A DNA stretch of 64,000 nt from Chungangia koreensis (GTDB lineage Bacteria > Bacillota > Bacilli > Bacillales_A > Planococcaceae), in assembly GCF_042651785.1 (NCBI RefSeq), contig NZ_JBHSEC010000005.1, forward strand, positions 1 to 64,000, given 5' to 3'. The position numbers were made by a program, and so were the translations under genes. Numbering within the stretch: position 1 is the first letter of the stretch; each line of letters starts with the position of its first letter. Of this stretch, positions 18,999 to 27,878 are shown piece after piece. The notes below the pieces were generated by a model that did not search any database, had not been told where the DNA came from, and saw only the letters and a program-made list of their open reading frames with translations.

Positions 18999-19892
18999 TT
19001 GAATGTATCAGCGATGATTAAAATGACTCTGTCGATGGCCATCTTCGGTTCCATCGGTTTCTTTACAATCCAAACTGGAATACCTGCAGTTGAACTTGTA
19101 TTTGTCCGATGTATATGTGCGACACTTTTTTTAGGTGGACTTTGGCTATTGCTCAAACAGCATAAAACGGAAATTTGGCAACGTAGGGAAGTCGTCCGGA
19201 CGATGATATGCGGAATTTTCCTTGTGTTGAACTGGGTATTTCTTTTCAAAGCATTCGAAGTAATGTCGATTACAGTTTCCATTACCCTATACAATTTGGC
19301 TCCGATTTTTGTACTCATCCTTGGAACACTTTTTTTAAAGGAGCGCATGAGTTTCACTTCATTAGCGGCAATTATCGTTTGTTTCTTAGGAAGCATGCTG
19401 ATCATCGGAACCCAGAATGTTCAAAGTTGGGCGGACTTCACTGGATCAGGTTTTGGATGGGCACTGCTTTCAGCATTTTGCTACGCGATGACAATGCTAC
19501 TTGGAAAAGGGATTACTCATTTGTCAGCCTACTCGACAACTTTTATTCAGACAACAATCGGAATAATCATGTTACTGCCGTTCATTGACTTCAGCGTTTT
19601 CAACGGCTTAACGATGTCTAACTGGGGATACATTTTAGGGACTGGCCTCATACACACAGGCTTTGTATATTATTTATTCTTTGATAGTTTAAGAAAGCTG
19701 CCGACTTCAGTTATTTCAGCTCTCGTGTTCGTCGATCCGGTCGTGGCCATCCTCCTGGACACTGTCATTTTGGATTTTAGGCCAACGTTTTTGCAGGCTG
19801 CGGGAATTGTACTCATATTCGGTGGAATCATTTATACGATATGGAAACCGGAACGAAAGACAGCGGAGTTAACACAAGAAAAAATAGTATAA
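18999..19892 (+). CDS. EamA/DMT-family transporter
   Basis: An integral membrane protein of about 297 residues with ten hydrophobic segments in two EamA repeats; the second repeat begins around residue 150 with FGWALLSAFCYAMTMLLGKG. Substrate unknown. The TTG at 18999 is favoured because AGGTGA lies just upstream and the peptide then starts MNVSAMIKM; a GTG at 18984 would include that ribosome site. The phosphatase gene follows after 29 bases and may be co-transcribed. It is only distantly similar to the other EamA protein at 6800. Confidence 0.82.
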   Translation: MNVSAMIKMTLSMAIFGSIGFFTIQTGIPAVELVFVRCICATLFLGGLWLLLKQHKTEIWQRREVVRTMICGIFLVLNWVFLFKAFEVMSITVSITLYNLAPIFVLILGTLFLKERMSFTSLAAIIVCFLGSMLIIGTQNVQSWADFTGSGFGWALLSAFCYAMTMLLGKGITHLSAYSTTFIQTTIGIIMLLPFIDFSVFNGLTMSNWGYILGTGLIHTGFVYYLFFDSLRKLPTSVISALVFVDPVVAILLDTVILDFRPTFLQAAGIVLIFGGIIYTIWKPERKTAELTQEKIV

Positions 19893-19921
19893 TGGAATAC
19901 ATAAGAAAAGGAAGTGAGTAA

Positions 19922-20494
19922 ATGACAACAATCGGTTTTGTACGTCATGGAATTACAGCTTGGAATAAAGAGAAAAGGGCTCAGGGAAGTGCAGATATTC
20001 CACTGCACGAAGAAGGAATTGAGACAGCTAAAAAAGCGGCGGAGCGGTTATCCAATGAAAATTGGGATGTAATCTATTCGAGCCCACAGCTACGAGCAAG
20101 ACAAACGGCTGAAATCATCTTGGAAAAGCTTCCCCATGCCGAATTGAAATTCGATGATCGACTTCGTGAAAAGTCCGGTGGTGAGATTGAGGGAACGACA
20201 GAGGAAGAACGATTAGAAAGATGGGGCAAAAAGTGGCGTGATCTGGACTTGGGGATGGAAACGAACGAGAAAGTGGTGGAACGAGGTCTTTCGTTCATTG
20301 AAGATATTCGTTGTTCTGGGGAAGAGCATATTCTGATTGTCAGTCATGGTGGGTTCATTGAGAATATGCTGCGTGCGCTGACACCTGATCGTGAATATAC
20401 GGAATCCCTTAACAATACGTCATTAACTATTTTGGAATTAGCAGATGAACGTAACAATTGTGTACTTTTCAACTGTACGAAACATCTACTATAA
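19922..20494 (+). CDS. Histidine phosphatase family protein (phosphoglycerate mutase-like)
   Basis: A 190-residue branch-1 histidine phosphatase. The catalytic RHG motif is in FVRHGITAWN (histidine about residue 9), and the second histidine is in IVSHGGFIENML. Arginines in SSPQLRARQT complete the phosphate pocket. Substrates range from phosphoglycerate to nucleotide or cobalamin phosphates and cannot be chosen here. The start is ATG after GGAAGTGAG. The DUF985 cupin gene follows after 12 bases. Confidence 0.87.
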   Translation: MTTIGFVRHGITAWNKEKRAQGSADIPLHEEGIETAKKAAERLSNENWDVIYSSPQLRARQTAEIILEKLPHAELKFDDRLREKSGGEIEGTTEEERLERWGKKWRDLDLGMETNEKVVERGLSFIEDIRCSGEEHILIVSHGGFIENMLRALTPDREYTESLNNTSLTILELADERNNCVLFNCTKHLL

Positions 20495-20506
20495 GGAGGA
20501 TCAGAC

Positions 20507-21001
20507 GTGTCAACAGCAGAGTTTTACATCGACCGTTTGGGGCTTACCCAACATCCGGAAGGCGGATATTTTAAGAGTACATATGCATCTGAATTGGAAA
20601 CGGACGCAGATGGGAAATCGCGAAAGATGTACACAAGCATTTACTTCCTGTTGAAGTCAGGGGAGGTATCCCATTTGCATCGCTTGAAATCGGATGAACT
20701 TTGGTATTACCACGGTGGTAGTTCATTAACCGTCCATGTTATTCACGAAAATGGTTCATATGAAGAAGTTAAATTAGGAATGGATCTTGAGTCAGGAGAA
20801 GTTCCTCAATATCTTGTACCGAAGAATTCCATTTTCGGATCTTCGGTTATGCAAGAAGACACATTCTCCCTCGTAGGATGTATGGTATCCCCTGGATTCG
20901 ATTTTGAGGATTTTGAACTATTTACCAAAGAGTCATTGCTAAAAGAGTATCCACACCATAAAGAAGTAATTGAAAAAATGGCATACGATCAGTTGCCGTA
21001 A
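20507..21001 (+). CDS. DUF985-type cupin protein
   Basis: A 164-residue cupin of the DUF985 (YML079w-like) family. Typical features are LGLTQHPEGGYFKSTYAS at the start, SHLHRLKSDELWYYHGG as the barrel core, and the closing GCMVSPGFDFEDFEL. The biochemical role of the family is unknown. GTG at 20507 has AAGGAGG before it. Lies between the histidine phosphatase and an MFS gene, with short gaps. Confidence 0.85.
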   Translation: MSTAEFYIDRLGLTQHPEGGYFKSTYASELETDADGKSRKMYTSIYFLLKSGEVSHLHRLKSDELWYYHGGSSLTVHVIHENGSYEEVKLGMDLESGEVPQYLVPKNSIFGSSVMQEDTFSLVGCMVSPGFDFEDFELFTKESLLKEYPHHKEVIEKMAYDQLP

Positions 21002-21083
21002 ATTGACCGAATAGGAGGCTCGTCCAGTGTAAGAATCTCTCCAAACTCAATGAACTGAATAATGAGTAAAGGGGAGATTTCTC

Positions 21084-22262
21084 ATGAAAGACTTCCGTTC
21101 TTTCATGCTGCTCTGGTCGAGTCAGACGATTTCGAATGCCGGTGATGTCTTTTACATTGTCGGTTTAATTAGTATTGTCTATCAACTGACGGATTCCGTT
21201 ATGATGGTTTCACTTATTCCATTAACGAATACGCTGTCCAGAATGGTTGGTGGCTTAATCACACCAATCCTAATCCATCAGTTGCCGTTAAGACGGATTT
21301 TAACTATGTCCATGTTTCTTAAAATAATGGCGTTAGCGATTTTATATTTAGTACATGGTGCGCAGCTTATTTGGATTTTAGTCCTTGTCGGAATCAATTC
21401 TTTTCTTGATGGATGGGCCAGTCCTACACGGAATGCGATGATTCCGGAGTTTGCCGGAAAAGAAGCGCTCCTAAAGGCAAACAGCATGACAGCCATTTCC
21501 GATAATAGTGTGTTTTTGATCAGCTGGCCAGTTGGTTCGCTGTTTGTCGCCGCTTTTGGAAGTGAAAAACTGTTAGGCTTGACCGTGATCATCTATGCTG
21601 TTGCTTGGGTGCTAATGCTGTTTGTCAGGCAGATTGCACATGAACCTGACATCAAATTGAACATCATTCAACAACTGCTGGATGGCTGGACGTATATATT
21701 AAAGGTTCCTTCTTTAAAGGCTGTTTTTACGATTGACATGATCATCACGTTTTCCAGTGTCGTATGGGCTTCTGCTTTTTTGCTTGTCTATGTAGATGAG
21801 GTGTTAGGGAAGGGTGAAACATGGTGGGGATATATCAACGCCGTTTTCTTCTCCGGTTTCATCATTGCGGGATTTCTATATTCCAAACTGGCTAAATTTC
21901 AGTTGAATAAGATCATTCTGATCTGTAGTTTATTCACGACGATTTTGACTTTCTTTTTTGCCTTTCCTAATGGAGCGGTCGGTGCTTTGTTAATCATATT
22001 CGCTTTAGGGGTATGTGGCCAATTTCAAGGGTTAGCGCAATTGACGATTATTCAAACAAACACTTTGCCGAATCAACTAGCGAAAGTATTCTCAGCACAA
22101 GATGTATTAATAACGGGGAGCTACGCCGTATCAATGCTCCTTTTCGGATGGATCGGGGAGATGGTGAATATCAGGTTTGTCTTCATCCTTTCCGGGGTTT
22201 TGATGACGATCGTAACAATTTATATATTACGAAGACGGTCTGTATTGGTTGCAGGAGAATAA
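21084..22262 (+). CDS. Major facilitator superfamily transporter
   Basis: A 392-residue membrane protein with about twelve hydrophobic helices and the MFS layout of the MFS_3/enterobactin-exporter-like group (NAGDVFYIVGL in helix 1, central loop around residues 190-215). Probably an exporter or drug-efflux-type carrier; substrate unknown. GGGGAG precedes the ATG. A stem-loop follows directly after the stop. Confidence 0.82.
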   Translation: MKDFRSFMLLWSSQTISNAGDVFYIVGLISIVYQLTDSVMMVSLIPLTNTLSRMVGGLITPILIHQLPLRRILTMSMFLKIMALAILYLVHGAQLIWILVLVGINSFLDGWASPTRNAMIPEFAGKEALLKANSMTAISDNSVFLISWPVGSLFVAAFGSEKLLGLTVIIYAVAWVLMLFVRQIAHEPDIKLNIIQQLLDGWTYILKVPSLKAVFTIDMIITFSSVVWASAFLLVYVDEVLGKGETWWGYINAVFFSGFIIAGFLYSKLAKFQLNKIILICSLFTTILTFFFAFPNGAVGALLIIFALGVCGQFQGLAQLTIIQTNTLPNQLAKVFSAQDVLITGSYAVSMLLFGWIGEMVNIRFVFILSGVLMTIVTIYILRRRSVLVAGE

Positions 22263-22267
22263 TAGTC

Positions 22268-22298
22268 AAGCCGCTCTCTTTTGGGAGCGGCTTCACTT
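22268..22298 (+). terminator. Terminator-like stem-loop after the MFS gene
   Basis: AGCCGCTC pairs with GAGCGGCT across an eight-base loop, followed by TCACTT; the T-run is weak. Confidence 0.6.
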
Positions 22299-22314
22299 AT
22301 AGGGGGGAAGAGCG

Positions 22315-22794
22315 ATGCGGAATTTACAAGAAGCCATTCGTTTAAGGGAACAAGGAAAGTTAGAAGAATCCCGAAAGTTGCTCTTAGACTTAGTGGAACA
22401 ATTACCGGCTTCTGGTGAGGTCCACTATCAGTGTGCATGGATACACGATAATTTAGGACTGGAAAGGGATGCAGCGGTTTATTATGAAAAGGCGCTGGTT
22501 CTTAATTTGAGTTCTGAGGATGCAAAAGGGGCTTTTATTGGACTCGGGAGTACATATCGGACAATCGGGGAGTATAGTAAGTCGAAAGAGACTCTATTGA
22601 AGGGTATCGAAAAATTCCCTGAAAATAATATAATGAAAGTCTTTTTATCGATGACATTGTACAACTTGGGTGAACATGCAGAAGCGATGGAACATTTACT
22701 TACATCTTTGGTTGCTACGTCACATGATGAGGAGGTCCTGAAGTATAAGAAAGCCATTGGTTTTTATGCACCACGATTAGATGAAACGTGGTAG
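22315..22794 (+). CDS. Tetratricopeptide repeat protein
   Basis: A 159-residue protein made of about four TPR units, for example GEVHYQCAWIHDNLGLERDA followed by AVYYEKAL, then FIGLGSTYRTIGEYSKSKET. This type is annotated as a TPR protein in Bacillales and presumably mediates protein contacts; no partner is evident. GGGGGGAAGAG precedes the ATG. A NUDIX gene follows after 22 bases. Confidence 0.8.
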   Translation: MRNLQEAIRLREQGKLEESRKLLLDLVEQLPASGEVHYQCAWIHDNLGLERDAAVYYEKALVLNLSSEDAKGAFIGLGSTYRTIGEYSKSKETLLKGIEKFPENNIMKVFLSMTLYNLGEHAEAMEHLLTSLVATSHDEEVLKYKKAIGFYAPRLDETW

Positions 22795-22816
22795 ATGATT
22801 CGAAGGAATGATATAG

Positions 22817-23434
22817 ATGGAAACAGAGTTGCTTAGGATTTTTGATGATCATCACAGACCAATTGGAACGGCAACAAGAAAGGAAGTTCATAGGAAAGGT
22901 TATTGGCACGAAACCTTCCATTGCTGGGTCTTGGAAGGTGATATGATTTATTTTCAAATCCGGAGTGAAGATAAAAAGGATTACCCAGGTCTCCTTGATA
23001 TAACGGCAGCAGGTCATTTATCGGCAAATGAAAGGGTTGAAGATGGAGTTAGAGAAATAAGCGAGGAAATTGGATTAGAACTAACTTTCTCTGAACTGAT
23101 TCCTTTAGGGGTGATTAAGAACGAAATAAAATTGGATACCATCACCGATTTGGAATTTAGCCATGTATTTGTTTATCAAGGACAAAATGTATCGGGCAGC
23201 TGTTCGCTAAAACCGGATGAAGTTTCAGGACTTGTTAAGGCCACATTTGAATCATTTTATGAATTGGTTCATGAGGGAGTGGATGTAATTCATGTCGAAG
23301 GGACTGTCACGGATCACTTAGGTGTGGAACGTTTTATACAACAACAAATTGGACTACAAGATCTTGTTCCTCATGATTCAAATTACTTATTGGAAGTGAC
23401 GGAACATATAAATGAAATACTTCGTATAATTTGA
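22817..23434 (+). CDS. NUDIX hydrolase, IPP-isomerase-like (YfcD type)
   Basis: A 205-residue NUDIX protein with the N-terminal layout LRIFDDHHRPIGTATRKEVH and WHETFHCWV shared by the isopentenyl-diphosphate isomerase-like hydrolases. The Nudix box is GHLSANERVEDGVREI followed by SEEIGLEL; the REISEE metal-binding part is intact. Hydrolase on an unknown diphosphate rather than true isomerase is likely, as for YfcD. GAAGGA precedes the ATG. Confidence 0.85.
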   Translation: METELLRIFDDHHRPIGTATRKEVHRKGYWHETFHCWVLEGDMIYFQIRSEDKKDYPGLLDITAAGHLSANERVEDGVREISEEIGLELTFSELIPLGVIKNEIKLDTITDLEFSHVFVYQGQNVSGSCSLKPDEVSGLVKATFESFYELVHEGVDVIHVEGTVTDHLGVERFIQQQIGLQDLVPHDSNYLLEVTEHINEILRII

Positions 23435-23447
23435 ATGCTAAATTTAT

Positions 23448-23765
23448 AAGCTAATAGTATCTTATTTATATCAACCATGCCATCCAGCGGTTTTGAGATT
23501 AATTAAAATGGTGATTGATGCTGGACATGCTAACGGCAAATGGGTTGGTATGTGCGGTGAAATGGCAGGAGATGAAGTAGCCGTTCCACTATTAGTGGGA
23601 ATGGGGTTAAATGAGTTTTCGATGAGCAGCACCTCCATTTTAAAGGCAAGGAAGCAAATTGCTTCATTAGCAAAAGATAAATTGGCAGCTCACGTCGAGA
23701 CAGTCCTCTCACTAAAAACATCAGAGGAAGTAGAGGACTATATAAAAAAGAATTTACAACTGTAA
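23448..23765 (+). pseudogene. ptsI: C-terminal remnant of ptsI (PTS enzyme I)
   Basis: The frame reads SYLYQPCHPAVLRLIKMVID and continues through GKWVGMCGEMAGDE to a normal enzyme I end (EFSMSSTSILKARKQI). This matches the last 100 or so residues of enzyme I, including the catalytic cysteine in GMCGEMAGD. The N-terminal 470 residues, with the HPr-binding and phospho-histidine domains, are missing. An ATG at 23508 lies inside the conserved domain, and no ribosome site or ptsH partner is present. It is therefore a truncated copy, either relic of a lost PTS or of a duplication. An intact ptsI elsewhere cannot be excluded. Confidence 0.85.
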
Positions 23766-23855
23766 ACATTGAATGTCTCTCCCTTAAAAAATTCTTTCTA
23801 CTGAAAGGATAAATCAATCAGTCGTTGAATATTTAGTAAGGGGGAGGAGTTATGT

Positions 23856-24488
23856 TTGCCGAAAAATATAATTATTTGGGATTTAATATGTTACATCGCA
23901 TTTCCATTAGCTATTTGGAATTTTGGACGTGACATTGTCGGGGATTACTATGCCATGCTAATATCTTCCTTGCCTGGCATTATCTATACAATTGTCCGTT
24001 TTTACTTAACAAAAGCAATCAACTTTTTCGGTGTCTTCATGATTTCCACTTTAATCGTTGGGACACTGATTGATGTGTTAGCTGGATCGGCCATTCAATT
24101 GCTGTGGAATAATGTTTACTATGCATACGCCTTAGGGTTGCTGACTCTTTTTTCAATCGTCATAAAAAAACCGATCTTTCTGTACTTCTTTTTGGATTTT
24201 GCCGTAATGCAAGGATATGACCGACAGGAATCGAAAAAGCTATTTTATCGTCCTAAAATTTATTTCGTGTTTTGCATGATTACGATTGCCTTCGCTTTTC
24301 GTGATCTCTTATTGGCCACTATTCGAGTTTGGTTCATCAAAGAGTATGGTGTAGAGGCATTTGATCAAGGTATACTTGTCCGTCAAGCGTTGGGATGGAC
24401 AATCTCAGGTATTTGCGTGTTCGGTTATTTAAAGATTATTAAACTGATTAAAGAATATACAAAACCTTCAACTTTAGCGGAACAATGA
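23856..24488 (+). CDS. Polytopic membrane protein of unknown function (VC0807-like)
   Basis: A 210-residue membrane protein with five or six hydrophobic segments and basic loops (RQESKKLFYRPK). The layout resembles the VC0807 family often annotated as intracellular septation-like, but I recognise this only loosely. TTG at 23856 follows GGAGGAG at eight bases; an ATG at 23851 is in a different frame. A terminator hairpin overlaps the stop codon. Confidence 0.65.
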   Translation: MPKNIIIWDLICYIAFPLAIWNFGRDIVGDYYAMLISSLPGIIYTIVRFYLTKAINFFGVFMISTLIVGTLIDVLAGSAIQLLWNNVYYAYALGLLTLFSIVIKKPIFLYFFLDFAVMQGYDRQESKKLFYRPKIYFVFCMITIAFAFRDLLLATIRVWFIKEYGVEAFDQGILVRQALGWTISGICVFGYLKIIKLIKEYTKPSTLAEQ

Positions 24489-24521
24489 CCGGGTATAAAT
24501 TTACCTGGTCATTTCTGTTTT
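24486..24521 (+). terminator. Rho-independent terminator
   Basis: TGACCGGGTA pairs with TACCTGGTCA (one mismatch) and is followed by TTTCTGTTTT; it starts at the stop codon of the upstream gene. Confidence 0.75.
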
Positions 24522-24638
24522 AGAGACGAGAGAATAACAATAATAATAGCCAGTTGAACACGTGCAGGAAGAGGAATACAATCAGACTAAGAACTTTTTA
24601 AATACAGCAGATAGAGTTTTGGTAAAGGGGTGTAAGCA

Positions 24639-25187
24639 TTGAGTTTTCCACAATTAGAAACTGCACGGCTTCTATTGACTGAAGTTAATGAGGAAAATGC
24701 ATCGTCCATGTTTGAAATCTTTTCGAATCCGGACGTCGTTAAATATTATGGAATGGATGCATTTGAAACAGTTGAACAGGCGCAGGGGATGGTCAAACAC
24801 TTCCGTCAAGGGTTTGAAGCAAAACGGTCCATGAGATGGGGCATGATCATGAAAGAGACGAATCAGTTCATCGGGACAATTGGACTTAACCTTTTAAATT
24901 TAACCAGCAAAAAGGCTGAAATCGGATTTGAGATTCATCCTGATTATTGGCGGAATGGCTATACATATGAAGCAGCAATAGCTGTACTGGAATATTCTTT
25001 TAAAGAGTTGCAATTGCAACGGTTGGGAGCAGTTACATTTGTCGATAACACTGCTTCCCAAGGGCTTCTAAAGAAAATCGGGTTCCAGTATGAGGGGACT
25101 CTTCGAAACTATTTGTTCCAAAACAATCAGGTGTACGATGGACTTCTATTTTCTATTCTTCCATCTGAATGGGAGAATAGACGATGA
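24639..25187 (+). CDS. GNAT acetyltransferase, RimJ/RimL type
   Basis: A 182-residue Acetyltransf_3 protein. It begins FPQLETARLLLTEVNEENAS, as ribosomal-protein alanine acetyltransferases do, and has the acetyl-CoA motif A region EIGFEIHPDYWRNGYTYEAA with NGY replacing the usual GxGYA. Likely acetylates an amine on a protein or small molecule; substrate unknown. TTG start after AAGGGGTG. The stop overlaps the start of the next gene (ATGA). Confidence 0.82.
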   Translation: MSFPQLETARLLLTEVNEENASSMFEIFSNPDVVKYYGMDAFETVEQAQGMVKHFRQGFEAKRSMRWGMIMKETNQFIGTIGLNLLNLTSKKAEIGFEIHPDYWRNGYTYEAAIAVLEYSFKELQLQRLGAVTFVDNTASQGLLKKIGFQYEGTLRNYLFQNNQVYDGLLFSILPSEWENRR

Positions 25188-25723
25188 AACATGTTCTAAT
25201 TATTGGCGGTACTGGAATGCTTGCTGGACTTTCAGCTGAGTTGGCCGATCATGGCGTAAAAGTTTCAGTAATCGGTCGAAATGAAGAAAGGCATGAGTCC
25301 GTTAAAAGAATGTCGCAAAAACCTGAGAATATTATTAGTTTAGTCATCGATCATTCCTATCATCATACGTTGAAAGAGCAGCTGATGAAAACGATGGAAG
25401 AAAATGGTCCGATCGATACGGTCATTGCATGGGTTGAGTCGATTGTTACGTTAGAATACATCGTCAATTACGTTTCAATCAGCGCAGAAAGTTTCCGCTT
25501 GTTCCATGTCAGAGGCAGTCGCAGATATTTTGAGGATCAAAAGTTGACTGTTCCTTTCAACTGCCTTGTACGAAAAGTGTATTTAGGATTCATTCTATCC
25601 GGGAATAGTTCAAGGTGGCTGACAAATGAAGAGATTTCTAATGGCGTCTTACATGCTGTTCAACATGATTTGGTCTCATCAGTTGTAGGTACAATCGAGC
25701 CTTATGAAAAAAGACCGCAATAG
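25184..25723 (+). CDS. Rossmann-fold short-chain dehydrogenase-like protein
   Basis: A 179-residue protein with an NAD(P)-binding N-terminus LIIGGTGMLAGLSAEL. It is shorter than classical SDR enzymes (about 250 aa) and lacks a visible YxxxK active-site motif, so it may be a binding protein or an atypical reductase. Homologous short proteins occur widely in Bacillus. Translationally coupled to the GNAT gene by a four-base overlap; hutG follows nine bases later. Confidence 0.7.
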   Translation: MKHVLIIGGTGMLAGLSAELADHGVKVSVIGRNEERHESVKRMSQKPENIISLVIDHSYHHTLKEQLMKTMEENGPIDTVIAWVESIVTLEYIVNYVSISAESFRLFHVRGSRRYFEDQKLTVPFNCLVRKVYLGFILSGNSSRWLTNEEISNGVLHAVQHDLVSSVVGTIEPYEKRPQ

Positions 25724-25732
25724 GATGGTGAA

Positions 25733-26671
25733 ATGATGAAGCGTACAGTAAATCAAAAGGTTTGGACTGGCAGGATCGATGAGCCTACAACACTGGATAA
25801 CTTACGTTATCACCAAGTGGTGGTCCATAATGAGAACGAAAGTGAAGGCAAAACATGCGCCCTCCTCGGATTTGAATGTGAGGAAGGGGTCAGGAGGAAC
25901 GCCGGGCGATTAGGAGCGGAGAAAGCTCCAGACGCAATACGGACTGAACTAGCAAAGCTTCCATGGAATTTTCCTGAGGGACATGCCCTGTATGATGGAG
26001 GAAATGTCGTTTGCGAAGGAGAAATGCTGGAAAAGGCCCAAGCTGAATTGGGTGAAGAAGTCAATCAACTATTGTCAAAACGTATGAACCCCATCATTTT
26101 AGGAGGAGGCCATGAGACATTTTTTGGCCATTACCTTGGTGTACGTAAATGGATTGGACCCGAAGCGAAGTTAGGAATCATTAATATCGATGCCCATTTC
26201 GATTTACGATCTTACGATCAGCAGCCTTCTTCCGGAACGATGTTCAAGCAAGTATTGGATTCGGACGAACTGAGCAGCTATTTCGTAATCGGAATTCAAC
26301 GGTTTGGAAACACAAATGAGTTATTCCAACGTGCGAAAGAAATGGATGTATCATATATTTTGGAGGAAGAACTGGAACTTTCCTTGACCTTCAATAAAAT
26401 CGAGGAATTCATGGAGCGGAATGACTATGTCCTCTTCACTCTCTGCATGGACGTATTGAATGCTGCTTTTGCCCCGGGTGTTTCCGCTACCTCACCATTC
26501 GGCCTGCACCCCGCAACAGTTAGAAACATCATTAGAAAGATTGCAACATCTCCAAAAACTTTATCATTTGATATTTGTGAGGTTAATCCTTCAGTTGATG
26601 AAAACGGTCGTACAGTAAAATTAGGTGCATACTTTGTTAATGAGGCAATCGCTTCATTCTTCGAAAGATAG
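25733..26671 (+). CDS. hutG: Formimidoylglutamase
   Basis: Hydrolyses N-formimidoyl-L-glutamate to glutamate and formamide, the last step of the histidine utilisation pathway. The ureohydrolase manganese ligands are all visible: GGGHETFFGH, NIDAHFDLR, the AAFAPG motif after MDVLN, and SFDICEVNP. Length 312 aa is standard. It is not next to other hut genes here, so it is either a detached member or acts on a related substrate. An arginase/agmatinase role is less likely because the active-site context follows the HutG pattern. Confidence 0.85.
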   Translation: MMKRTVNQKVWTGRIDEPTTLDNLRYHQVVVHNENESEGKTCALLGFECEEGVRRNAGRLGAEKAPDAIRTELAKLPWNFPEGHALYDGGNVVCEGEMLEKAQAELGEEVNQLLSKRMNPIILGGGHETFFGHYLGVRKWIGPEAKLGIINIDAHFDLRSYDQQPSSGTMFKQVLDSDELSSYFVIGIQRFGNTNELFQRAKEMDVSYILEEELELSLTFNKIEEFMERNDYVLFTLCMDVLNAAFAPGVSATSPFGLHPATVRNIIRKIATSPKTLSFDICEVNPSVDENGRTVKLGAYFVNEAIASFFER

Positions 26672-26743
26672 AAAAAAGGTTGCGGGTTGGTAATTAATGG
26701 GATAAAATAAATTGGCTTAAACTACAACAAGGGAATGACAACT

Positions 26744-27688
26744 ATGAAAAGATCGTTTATACAGTTATTAATCTTTCTTAGTCTATTCGTGTCTGCTTGT
26801 GCTCCGGTGCAAGAAGAATCCACCACACCAGACAAAGAGACTGAAAATGTACTACAAGTAGAGCCGGAAGAAAAGTCAGCTGAAACAAAAGAAGAAACAA
26901 TCGAAAAAGAGGATGAGCAAAAACCGGTCGTCCAACAGCAGGCACCGCCAAAAGAACAGTTTTCCGGATATAAACTTATCGAAGTTGATGGTGGCGATTT
27001 ATCTGGATATCGTGAAGCTAATGTCGTCGTTGACATTGGTTACGGGGACCGTGAATATTGGGCATTTACCAACGAATACGGGCAATTAGTTCGTGTCATT
27101 GCTGATAAAATCATTCTGCAAGATGACCGTATCGAACCAGTATTATCATCTGGCAGATACTACGCTGATGAGGCAAAGGTTCCTGGCGTCGAGAGTGAGG
27201 TTTTAGATGAAGGGCATGTTATTGCTGATTCTCTCGGAGGGGTATCGAACGCTTATAATATAACCCCACAAAATAGTACGCTTAACCGACATGGTGATCA
27301 AGCATATATGGAAGAGGTAATCCGCAGCGCAGGTGGAGCCACTGATTTTGAAGCAATTATCACATATCCGAATACGGAAACACAGATTCCTTCAAGTTAT
27401 CAATATACCTATACTTTAAAAGGCAACAAGATCGTTGATACATTTGACAATGTGAATCCTGATGAAGTAAACTCATCACTCGGTTTAACAGGTAGTAAGC
27501 CTTCTGAGCCTTCTGATTCAAGTAGTTCAAACACAAACGGTGATGTTTCTAGTGTTGATACGAACGGTAATGGACAGGTGACGATTAAAGAAGCAAAAGC
27601 AGCAGGTTTTAGTATGCCTATAACAAGTGATCATTGGTTATATCAATATATGGATGATCGAGATCATGATGGTATGGTAGGGGAATAA
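26744..27688 (+). CDS. Lipoprotein with DNA/RNA non-specific nuclease domain
   Basis: A secreted, membrane-anchored nuclease. It has a signal peptide with lipobox VSAC, then an acidic linker (residues 20-75). A nuclease domain follows, with the catalytic DRGH-type motif as DEGHVIADSLGG and the asparagine-containing NAYNITPQNSTLNRHG. A serine-rich linker leads to an EF-hand-like calcium domain DTNGNGQVTIKEAKAAGF ending DDRDHDGMVGE. In DRGH the arginine is replaced by E. Start at 26744 has AAGGGA at nine bases; an ATG at 26735 abuts that site. A frameshifted Excalibur domain lies just downstream. Confidence 0.82.
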   Translation: MKRSFIQLLIFLSLFVSACAPVQEESTTPDKETENVLQVEPEEKSAETKEETIEKEDEQKPVVQQQAPPKEQFSGYKLIEVDGGDLSGYREANVVVDIGYGDREYWAFTNEYGQLVRVIADKIILQDDRIEPVLSSGRYYADEAKVPGVESEVLDEGHVIADSLGGVSNAYNITPQNSTLNRHGDQAYMEEVIRSAGGATDFEAIITYPNTETQIPSSYQYTYTLKGNKIVDTFDNVNPDEVNSSLGLTGSKPSEPSDSSSSNTNGDVSSVDTNGNGQVTIKEAKAAGFSMPITSDHWLYQYMDDRDHDGMVGE

Positions 27689-27696
27689 GCCCTTAA

Positions 27697-27834
27697 GTCA
27701 GCCAAAACTCCAGAACCACAAGTAAAAAAATGAACAGAATACGGACCGCTTATCCAGTAGGAGTTCCTATAGGTCACACGGCAGATCAGCAAAAATTGGA
27801 CCGGGATCGGGATGGCTACGCATGTGGAAGATAA
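27697..27834 (+). pseudogene. Detached, frameshifted Excalibur domain
   Basis: In another frame than the nuclease gene, the sequence reads TAYPVGVPIGHTADQQKLDR then DRDGYACGR and stop. This is a clear Excalibur calcium-binding domain (YPxGVPxGHxxxxxxLDRDxDGyAC). In the nuclease frame, a proline/lysine linker PEPQVKK continues past the TAA before the two frames meet at an A-run near 27724-27730. This suggests the nuclease once ended in this domain and lost it through a stop codon plus a frameshift. No start codon or ribosome site serves the fragment. Confidence 0.75.
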
Positions 27835-27835
27835 G

Positions 27836-27878
27836 AAAAAGCAGATGGATCAAGATGATGATCCATCTGCTTATTTTA
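27836..27878. terminator. Bidirectional terminator
   Basis: GCAGATGGATCA pairs perfectly with TGATCCATCTGC around six bases, with TTATTTTATT on one side and TTTTTCTT on the other strand. Serves the nuclease region and the convergent bpsAB pair. Confidence 0.88.
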
